From: Clostridia bacterium
GTDB lineage: Bacteria > Bacillota_A > Clostridia > Oscillospirales > CAG-272
Assembly (NCBI GenBank): GCA_017472105.1
Contig: JAFUQY010000341.1
Span: 1 to 6,541 of the forward strand
DNA: 6,541 bases
Direction: 5' to 3'
The translations under genes were made by a program, and so were the position numbers. This document shows positions 1 to 4,623 of this stretch, one piece after another (within the stretch, counting starts at the first letter, position 1; each line of letters begins with the position of its first letter). The notes under the pieces were generated by a model. That model was given only the letters and a program-made list of their open reading frames with translations. It did no database searches and had not been told where the DNA came from.

Positions 1-78
1 CATGACATGAAAATCGCGCGGTGTCATTCCAGCTCCCTGTCCGCACTCAAGGGCATCCTCGACGAGCACGTTTCCTGA
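1..78 (+). CDS. C-terminal tail of an unidentified gene (partial)
   Basis: A plus-strand frame is open from the left edge to a TGA at 76-78, giving about 25 residues that end in LKGILDEHVS. The codons (ATC, TCC, CTC, AAG, GGC, GAC, GAG) are those favoured in the dap genes. A strong plus-strand terminator lies 85 bases downstream, which suggests that a plus-strand transcript ends here. The tail is too short to assign a family or function. A competing minus-strand frame (ATG at 150 running off the left edge) is also open, but it has no ribosome binding site and less typical codons, so I prefer the plus-strand reading with limited confidence. Confidence 0.4.
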   Translation, partial: HDMKIARCHSSSLSALKGILDEHVS

Positions 79-162
79 CGCCCTGACAAATGCGTTTTCC
101 GTGCTGTAAAAAACACGGAGGTGCGGCGAATGATGGGACGGGAACGGCATTTTGAATCACGA

Positions 163-196
163 GGATTCCGTCTGATACGGACGGAGTCCTTTTTTT
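163..196 (+). terminator. Intrinsic terminator of the upstream transcript
   Basis: A 10-bp stem (163-172 with 180-189, one G-T wobble) encloses a 7-base loop and is followed by seven T residues (190-196). The T tract lies only on the plus-strand 3' side, so it ends plus-strand transcription from the gene before the window. It insulates the lysine operon promoter from read-through. Confidence 0.85.
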
Positions 197-239
197 GGCA
201 GATTCCGCGCAGATATGCGAAAAATGTCGCCGGAATACC

Positions 240-268
240 TTGACAAAACAGCCGGACTGTGATAAACT
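240..268 (+). promoter_or_regulatory. Promoter of the lysine operon
   Basis: A perfect -35 hexamer TTGACA (240-245) is followed by a 17-base spacer and a -10 element TAAACT (263-268, four of six matches). A TGn extended -10 (260-262) probably offsets the weaker -10. The predicted start of transcription is near 275, just before the first helix of the lysine riboswitch, so placement and function agree. Confidence 0.8.
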
Positions 269-280
269 TACTCTGTAACA

Positions 281-440
281 GATAGAGGCGCACTGGATGA
301 AAAGTAGACCGGATGCAAGAGACGCGCAGCTCGTTGTCCGGAGGAAAGGCATCGGTGCCGAAGACCGGAATTGCGTACTCCGGTTCTGGTTTGCGGGAAT
401 AAGATCCTGCCGACTGTCGCAGAATTGCGGAGTGCTATCG
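281..440 (+). promoter_or_regulatory. Lysine riboswitch (L-box) aptamer
   Basis: The leader carries the conserved L-box blocks in order: GATAGAGGCGC (281-291), AGTAG (303-307), GGAAAGGC (343-350), GCCGAAG (357-363), CTGG (386-389), ACTGTCGCAG (413-422) and GCTATC (434-439). All the expected helices can be drawn: closing P1 281-285 with 435-439; the long second arm with 287-291/355-359 and 309-313/337-341; an arm 364-369/379-384; an arm 393-398/405-410; and a small arm 418-421/426-429. The class binds L-lysine at the five-way junction. Placement directly before dapA-dapB-lysA makes the assignment secure. Lysine binding should stabilise P1 and let the downstream terminator form. Confidence 0.94.
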
Positions 441-483
441 TCGGACCCGGGGGCAGAATTGCTGTTTTCCTATATCGTTCGTC

Positions 484-505
484 AGCCGCAATGCCGGCTT
501 TTTTT
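484..505 (+). terminator. Riboswitch-controlled terminator ahead of dapA
   Basis: A short GC-rich stem, AGCCG (484-488) with CGGCT (495-499), has a 6-base loop and runs into seven T residues (499-505), 41 bases before the dapA start. It is the expression platform of the lysine riboswitch. The competing partner is visible: ATTGCGG (424-430) inside the aptamer is an exact complement of CCGCAAT (486-492), which covers most of the 5' arm. The stem is only 5 bp, so a longer alternative (452-462 with 488-495) may contribute. Confidence 0.78.
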
Positions 506-546
506 GTTACAGAATTGATTTTTTACCCATACAGGAGTTTATAATA

Positions 547-1431
547 ATGAAGAAAACCATTTTTACCGGCGCGGCTACCGCTCTGATCACACCTCTCACC
601 GAAACCGGCGTTGACTACGAAGCATTCGGCAGACTCATCGACTGGCAGATCGACGAAGGCATCGACGCTCTCGTTGTCTGCGGCACCACCGGCGAATCCT
701 CCACCCTCACCGACGAGGAACACCGCAAGTGCATCGCGTACTGCGTGGAACGTGCCAACAAGAGAGTTCCCGTCATCGCAGGTACCGGCTCCAATGAACT
801 GGCATACGCGCTTGAGCTGACCAGATTCGCCGGAGATGTCGGTGCGGATGCGGCTCTCGTCGTAACTCCCTACTACAATAAGGCTACCCAGAAGGGTCTT
901 GTCTACATGTATCAGACCATCGCGGAAGCAAGCGAAATCCCGCTGATCCTGTACAACGTACCCTCCAGAACCGGCGTGAACATCGAACCCGCAACCTACG
1001 AAGCCCTCGCGGATCACGAAAACATCGCCGCATTCAAGGAAGCGAACGGCAACATTTCCAAGATCGTTGCGACCATGCAGCTCGTCCGCGATAAGCTCGA
1101 CATGTACTCCGGCAACGACGACCAGATTGTTCCTCTCATGTCCCTCGGCGGAAGCGGCGTCATCTCCGTGCTCTCCAACCTGCTCCCGAAGCAGACCTCC
1201 GAAATGTGCAAGAAGTTCATGGCGGGTGACGTGAAGGGTGCGGCTGAAATGCAGTTCAAGTACCACAATCTCATCGACCTTCTGTTCTGCGAAGTCAACC
1301 CGATTCCCGTCAAGGCGGCGATGGCGGCGATGGGATGGTGCGAAGATTTCCTGAGACTGCCCCTGACCAAGATGGAAGACAGCAACAAGGGCAAGATGCT
1401 CGTTGAAATGCAGCGTCACGGCCTGATCTGA
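547..1431 (+). CDS. dapA: 4-hydroxy-tetrahydrodipicolinate synthase (DapA)
   Basis: The enzyme condenses pyruvate with L-aspartate 4-semialdehyde to form 4-hydroxy-tetrahydrodipicolinate, the first committed step of diaminopimelate and lysine synthesis in the cytoplasm. The 294 residues match the usual length and form a single (beta/alpha)8 barrel. Family marks are GTTGE at 46-50, TPYYNK at 107-112, YNVPSRTG at 136-143 and FKEANG at 163-168. By alignment with E. coli DapA (offset +3), Lys164 is the Schiff-base lysine, Thr47, Tyr110 and Tyr136 the proton-relay triad, and Arg141 the substrate carboxylate binder. Of the E. coli lysine-inhibition residues, the His53 and Glu84 equivalents are Asp56 and Tyr87, so feedback inhibition may be weak. 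The ATG follows AGGAG (533-537) by nine bases. It is the first gene of the riboswitch-controlled operon, with dapB 20 bases downstream. Confidence 0.97.
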   Translation: MKKTIFTGAATALITPLTETGVDYEAFGRLIDWQIDEGIDALVVCGTTGESSTLTDEEHRKCIAYCVERANKRVPVIAGTGSNELAYALELTRFAGDVGADAALVVTPYYNKATQKGLVYMYQTIAEASEIPLILYNVPSRTGVNIEPATYEALADHENIAAFKEANGNISKIVATMQLVRDKLDMYSGNDDQIVPLMSLGGSGVISVLSNLLPKQTSEMCKKFMAGDVKGAAEMQFKYHNLIDLLFCEVNPIPVKAAMAAMGWCEDFLRLPLTKMEDSNKGKMLVEMQRHGLI

Positions 1432-1434
1432 GTC

Positions 1435-1442
1435 AAAAAGGA
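1435..1442 (+). promoter_or_regulatory. Ribosome binding site fixing the dapB start
   Basis: AAAAAGGA abuts a possible TTG start at 1443 with no spacer but lies nine bases before the ATG at 1452. The spacing favours ATG 1452 as the true start, which also begins the protein just before its first beta strand and the GAGGRLG loop. Confidence 0.75.
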
Positions 1443-1451
1443 TTGAAGAAT

Positions 1452-2180
1452 ATGAAGATTATTATGAACGGCGCAGGAGGACGTCTCGGACAGCTCATCT
1501 GCGAGGTTTTTGAAGAATCCGAACACGAAATTGCCGCAATGATTGACAAAAAGGGCGGTGAAGGCTATCTCACTGACCTGACGGACTATACCGGCGACGC
1601 GGATCTCATCATTGATGCATCCCATCACACCGGAACCCACGACCTTCTCACCTACGCCATCGGCAGAAATCTCCCCGTCATCGTCTGCACCACCGGTCAG
1701 GATGACGCGGAAAAGGCGGAAATCAAGGCGGCATCGGACAAAATTCCCATGTTCTTCTCGGCGAACATGTCCCTCGGCGTGGCGACTCTTGTGAATCTCG
1801 CAAAGCAGACCGCAGCTCTCTTCCCGAACGCGGATATCGAAATCGTCGAGCAGCACCACAACCGCAAGCTCGATGCTCCCAGCGGAACTGCGCTCATGAT
1901 CGCGGAGGCACTGTGCGAAGTTCGTCCCGACGCGCAGATCGTCGAAGGCAGAGCCGGTCAGCACAAGAGAGAAAAGAACGAAATCGGCATCGCGTCCCTC
2001 CGTCTCGGCAGTGTGGTCGGCATCCACGAAGTCATCGTTTCCACCGAAAGCCAGACCATCACCTTAAAGCACGAGGCGCATTCCCGCAAGCTCTTTGCCG
2101 AAGGTGCGCTCTCCGCGGCGGAATTCATGCTCGGCAAACCCGCTGGCATGTACACGATGAACGAGATGACAAAGGCATGA
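1452..2180 (+). CDS. dapB: 4-hydroxy-tetrahydrodipicolinate reductase (DapB)
   Basis: The enzyme reduces the DapA product to tetrahydrodipicolinate with NAD(P)H, the second step of the branch. From ATG 1452 the protein has 242 residues, somewhat shorter than the E. coli enzyme (273) but normal for compact family members. The N-terminal Rossmann nucleotide-binding loop is GAGGRLG at 7-13; VCTTGQ at 78-83 and SANMSLGV at 103-110 are further family blocks. The C-terminal substrate domain carries the signature EIVEQHHNRKLDAPSGTA at 130-147, where His135, His136 and Lys139 correspond to E. coli His159, His160 and Lys163. A longer reading from TTG 1443 would add three residues but has no spacer to the ribosome binding site. 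The gene lies between dapA (20-base gap from TTG-independent start) and lysA (25-base gap), in one operon. Confidence 0.96.
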   Translation: MKIIMNGAGGRLGQLICEVFEESEHEIAAMIDKKGGEGYLTDLTDYTGDADLIIDASHHTGTHDLLTYAIGRNLPVIVCTTGQDDAEKAEIKAASDKIPMFFSANMSLGVATLVNLAKQTAALFPNADIEIVEQHHNRKLDAPSGTALMIAEALCEVRPDAQIVEGRAGQHKREKNEIGIASLRLGSVVGIHEVIVSTESQTITLKHEAHSRKLFAEGALSAAEFMLGKPAGMYTMNEMTKA

Positions 2181-2205
2181 CGAAATAAACCAAAGGAACA
2201 CTGAT

Positions 2206-3504
2206 ATGCTTCACGATAACATCGGAATCGGAGAGAACGGGCATCTGACCTTCGCGGGTATGGACACCGTCGCTCTCTGCGAACAATACGGAACACCCCT
2301 GATGCTTCTGGATGAAAACCGCGTGCGGAACAACATGTCCGTCTACGTCAACGCCATGAAGAAGCACTTCACGGGGAATTCCCATCCGCTTCTCGCAAGC
2401 AAGGCGCTGTGCTTCAAGGGAATCTACAAAATCGCGGCGGAGGAAGGCATGTACACCGACATCGTCTCAGCAGGCGAGCTGTACGTGGCAAATGCCGCCG
2501 GATTCCCCATGCAGAACGCGTTCTTCCACGGCTCAAACAAGACCGACGCGATGATCTCCATGGCAATGGATATGGGACTGGGCTGGTTCATCGTCGACAA
2601 CCGTGAGGAGCTGGACGAAATCAACCGTCAGGCTGCGGAGAGAGGAATCTGTCAGAACATTCTTCTCCGGCTGTCCCCCGGAATTGACCCGCACACTCAC
2701 GCGAAAATCAGCACCGGCAAGGTTGACTCCAAGTTCGGCACGGCGATCGAAACCGGACAGGCGGAAGAGCTCATCCGGTACACGCTGACGCTCGCGAATG
2801 TAAAGCTGAACGGCTTCCACTGCCACATCGGCTCCCAGATTTTCGAGATCGAGCCCTTCTGCGACGCGGCGGATATCATGCTCGCGTTCATGGCGCACAT
2901 CGAGAAGACCTGCGGCGTGAGACTGCCGATTCTCAACCTCGGCGGCGGTTTCGGCGTGCGCTACGTGGAGGACGACCCCGTGATCGACTACGAAAAGAAC
3001 ATCGCCGAAATCGCGTCCCATCTGCGTGCGAAATCCGCCGAATGCGGGATTGAGATGCCCGACATTCTCATGGAACCCGGACGGAGCATCGTTGCGGATG
3101 CGGGCATGACCCTCTACACGGTGGGAAGCGTCAAGACCATCACCGGATACAAGTCCTACGTCTCCATCGACGGCGGCATGACGGACAACCCGCGATATGC
3201 CCTCTACGGCTCGAAGTACACGGTGCTCAACGCCGATCACGCTGACCGGGAAAAGGATTTCGTCTGCACCATCGCCGGATGCTGCTGCGAAAGCGGGGAC
3301 CTGATTCAGGAGGATGTCGCCATTGCCAAGCCCGTGCGCGGTGAGCACATCTCCGTCTGCGTGACCGGTGCGTACAACTACGCGATGTCGTCCAACTACA
3401 ACAAGGTTCCGCGCCCGCCGATCGTGATGCTCAGAGACGGCAGGTCCAGAATCGCAGTCCGCCGTGAGACCTTTGCGGATCTTGTGGCGTATGACGCGGA
3501 GTGA
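2206..3504 (+). CDS. lysA: Diaminopimelate decarboxylase (LysA)
   Basis: This PLP enzyme decarboxylates meso-diaminopimelate to L-lysine, the last step of the pathway. The 432 residues fit the family of fold-type III (alanine racemase-like) decarboxylases: an N-terminal PLP barrel followed by a C-terminal beta domain. Visible marks are ASKA at 64-67 with Lys66 as the PLP lysine, HCHIGSQ at 205-211, LGGGFG at 245-250 that cradles the phosphate, EPGRS at 290-294, the catalytic CESGD at 361-365 contributed across the dimer, and GAYNYAMSSNYN at 388-399. No active-site residue seems missing. The ATG has AAAGGA (2192-2197) eight bases upstream. It is the last gene of the operon, followed by a terminator. 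Because LysA makes lysine, placing it under the lysine riboswitch closes a direct feedback loop. Confidence 0.97.
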   Translation: MLHDNIGIGENGHLTFAGMDTVALCEQYGTPLMLLDENRVRNNMSVYVNAMKKHFTGNSHPLLASKALCFKGIYKIAAEEGMYTDIVSAGELYVANAAGFPMQNAFFHGSNKTDAMISMAMDMGLGWFIVDNREELDEINRQAAERGICQNILLRLSPGIDPHTHAKISTGKVDSKFGTAIETGQAEELIRYTLTLANVKLNGFHCHIGSQIFEIEPFCDAADIMLAFMAHIEKTCGVRLPILNLGGGFGVRYVEDDPVIDYEKNIAEIASHLRAKSAECGIEMPDILMEPGRSIVADAGMTLYTVGSVKTITGYKSYVSIDGGMTDNPRYALYGSKYTVLNADHADREKDFVCTIAGCCCESGDLIQEDVAIAKPVRGEHISVCVTGAYNYAMSSNYNKVPRPPIVMLRDGRSRIAVRRETFADLVAYDAE

Positions 3505-3524
3505 ATCTGCAATAAATTGAACAC

Positions 3525-3558
3525 AAACCGCTGGTTTTTCATGAAATCGGCGGTTTTT
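3525..3558 (+). terminator. Terminator after lysA
   Basis: A 7-bp stem, AAACCGC (3525-3531) with GCGGTTT (3550-3556), is followed by T residues to 3558. The loop contains a second, AT-rich palindrome, TTTCATGAAA (about 3537-3546), that can stack on the stem. It ends the dapA-dapB-lysA transcript 21 bases after the lysA stop. Confidence 0.8.
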
Positions 3559-3561
3559 CTG

Positions 3562-3590
3562 TTGATTGCGCAGCGGATCCGTGGTATAAT
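3562..3590 (+). promoter_or_regulatory. Promoter of the nitroreductase fusion gene
   Basis: TTGATT (3562-3567), a 17-base spacer and a perfect TATAAT (3585-3590) with a TGn extension (3582-3584) make a strong sigma-70-type promoter. The expected start is near 3597, giving a leader of about 20 bases, so the gene is transcribed alone. The spacer includes an 8-base palindrome CGGATCCG (3574-3581); no regulator can be inferred from it. Confidence 0.88.
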
Positions 3591-3615
3591 CAAAGAAAAA
3601 ACAACGGAGGCAATC

Positions 3616-4506
3616 ATGGAATTCAGAGAATTACTGTACAAACGGCGCAGCATCCGCTCGTTCACGGGAGAGAAAATGACCCGGAGCCAGCTCGGTTACA
3701 TCCTTGAAGCGGCAACCCGCGCACCGTCCGCGTGCAATTACCAGTCGTGGCATTTCACAGTCATCGTCGGGGAAGAGAACATCGCGGGACTGTATCCGGA
3801 AATCTACCGCGGTGAGTGGATCAGGAACGCGTCTGCGGTGATTGTGGTGCAGGCGGATGACACGAAGATTACGGAACGCTTCGGAGACAGGGGACGAGAG
3901 CTTTTCGCATTGCAGGATACGGCGTGCGCGATGAACAATATTCTCCTTGCGGCTGCGGATATCGGCTTCGGCGGATGCTTCATCGGCGCGTTTGATGAGG
4001 ACAGGTGTACGGAGCTGCTCGGACTGAAATACCGTCCCGTGGCGATTGCGGCTCTCGGAAAACCGACTGCGGAACCCGTTCTGCGCGAAAGAAAGCCGAT
4101 GGATGACGTCGTCGACTGGATCGGTGAGCCCATTGAGGACGGCGAATGCACTGAAACTCCCGCTGACAGACCGTTTGAAATCAGCGATGCCCGTCTGCCG
4201 GGTGCGAAATTCACCAATCTTGATCTTGGCGGTGCTGTGTTTGACGACGTGAACCTCGGCGGCGCTGTACTGAACAATATTAACCTTTCCGGCGCGAAAT
4301 ACACTGATATCAATATGAGCGGCGCGTCGTTCACGGGCATGACTATGGCGGGATCTTCGTTCGGATGCGTCGACATGCAGAACTGCCGGTTCGAAAATCC
4401 CGACTTCACCGGATCGGTGTTCAGAAACTGTACACTGAAGAATATTACCATCGAGAACTGCGAGCTTGACGGCATCACCGTCGACGGCAGGGCGATTGAA
4501 CTGTAA
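3616..4506 (+). CDS. Nitroreductase-family protein fused to a pentapeptide-repeat domain
   Basis: The ATG at 3616 has GGAGG (3606-3610) five bases upstream and lies after the promoter; an in-frame ATG further upstream falls in the lysA terminator and was not used. The product has 296 residues. Residues 1 to about 175 form a nitroreductase domain: KRRSIRSF (9-16) and PSACNYQSWHF (37-47) are the usual FMN-contact blocks, GFGGCFIGAF (117-126) and ALGKP (146-150) the later ones. Such enzymes use FMN and NAD(P)H to reduce nitro, quinone or similar groups; the true substrate is unknown. Residues 192-291 are about 20 consecutive pentapeptides of the A-x-(L/F)-x-x type, enough for five coils of a right-handed square beta-helix. 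No signal peptide or membrane segment is seen, so it is cytosolic. It is a single-gene unit with its own promoter and terminator. The role of the repeat domain (protein scaffold, oligomerisation or DNA mimicry) cannot be told from sequence. Confidence 0.93.
   Translation: MEFRELLYKRRSIRSFTGEKMTRSQLGYILEAATRAPSACNYQSWHFTVIVGEENIAGLYPEIYRGEWIRNASAVIVVQADDTKITERFGDRGRELFALQDTACAMNNILLAAADIGFGGCFIGAFDEDRCTELLGLKYRPVAIAALGKPTAEPVLRERKPMDDVVDWIGEPIEDGECTETPADRPFEISDARLPGAKFTNLDLGGAVFDDVNLGGAVLNNINLSGAKYTDINMSGASFTGMTMAGSSFGCVDMQNCRFENPDFTGSVFRNCTLKNITIENCELDGITVDGRAIEL
4204..4353 (+). repeat. Tandem 30-base repeats inside the pentapeptide domain
   Basis: Five adjacent 30-base units (starting at 4204, 4234, 4264, 4294 and 4324) encode decapeptides of one pattern: AKFTNLDLGG, AVFDDVNLGG, AVLNNINLSG, AKYTDINMSG and ASFTGMTMAG. 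Odd pentapeptides start with Ala and end in a polar residue, while even ones start with a bulky aliphatic residue and end in Gly. After 4353 the repeats continue as pentapeptides but the ten-residue pattern decays. Confidence 0.75.
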
Positions 4507-4510
4507 CACG

Positions 4511-4538
4511 AAGCAGCATCGGAAACGGTGCTGTTTTC
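4511..4538 (+). terminator. Terminator after the nitroreductase fusion gene
   Basis: An 8-bp stem, CAGCATCG (4514-4521) with CGGTGCTG (4526-4533, one G-T wobble), is closed by a GAAA tetraloop and followed by TTTTC; upstream A residues can pair with the T run. It starts four bases after the stop codon. Confidence 0.85.
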
Positions 4539-4551
4539 ACGTTATGCGTGA
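4537..4551. promoter_or_regulatory. Inverted repeat, possible operator of the XRE gene
   Basis: TCACG-N5-CGTGA is a perfect 5-bp dyad spanning 15 bases, 20 bases upstream of the -35 hexamer of the next gene. XRE-type regulators often bind such dyads near their own promoter, so this could be an autoregulatory site. It directly abuts the preceding terminator, so it may instead be a chance or secondary hairpin. Confidence 0.3.
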
Positions 4552-4571
4552 GGAATTCCCGTACAGCTTGC

Positions 4572-4600
4572 TTGATCCGCGGGCGTGGGTATGATATAAT
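4572..4600 (+). promoter_or_regulatory. Promoter of the XRE regulator gene
   Basis: TTGATC (4572-4577), a 17-base spacer and TATAAT (4595-4600) with a TGn extension (4592-4594) form a near-consensus promoter. The start of transcription should fall in the A-rich run near 4607, giving a leader under 20 bases. Its -10 and downstream sequence closely resemble those of the nitroreductase gene promoter. Confidence 0.88.
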
Positions 4601-4623
4601 GAAAGAAAAACGGGGGACGGAAT

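Noticed and set aside
98..119. Hairpin TCCGTG (98-103) with CACGGA (114-119) as a terminator
   Set aside because: No T tract follows on either strand, and a far better terminator lies at 163-196.
1..150. Minus-strand frame open from ATG at 150 to the left edge, about 50 residues
   Set aside because: It has no ribosome binding site before the ATG, an in-frame TGA just upstream, and a plus-strand terminator at 163-196 that implies a plus-strand gene here. It remains the main alternative to the 1-78 reading.
202..236. Inverted repeat ATTCCG (202-207) with CGGAAT (231-236) just before the lysine operon promoter, with an inner CGCA-GATA-TGCG hairpin
   Set aside because: The arms are short, widely spaced and interrupted by an 11-base bulge; likely chance in this composition.
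297..518. 73-residue plus-strand frame in the dapA leader, possible leader peptide
   Set aside because: The region is fully explained by the lysine riboswitch helices and terminator, and the frame has no convincing ribosome binding site.
523..1419. 298-residue minus-strand frame opposite dapA
   Set aside because: It mirrors a gene with full DapA catalytic motifs; the long antisense opening follows from the GC-rich codon use.
3574..3581. Palindrome CGGATCCG in the nitroreductase promoter spacer as an operator
   Set aside because: An 8-base palindrome is too short to claim, and no second copy is seen near the other promoters.
3517..3615. N-terminal extension of the nitroreductase fusion by 33 residues
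   Set aside because: It would begin within the lysA terminator and upstream of the gene's own promoter, without a ribosome binding site; the GGAGG at 3606-3610 clearly serves the ATG at 3616.
3631..4509. 292-residue minus-strand frame opposite the nitroreductase fusion
   Set aside because: The plus-strand product has clear domains, promoter and ribosome binding site; the antisense product has no recognisable features.
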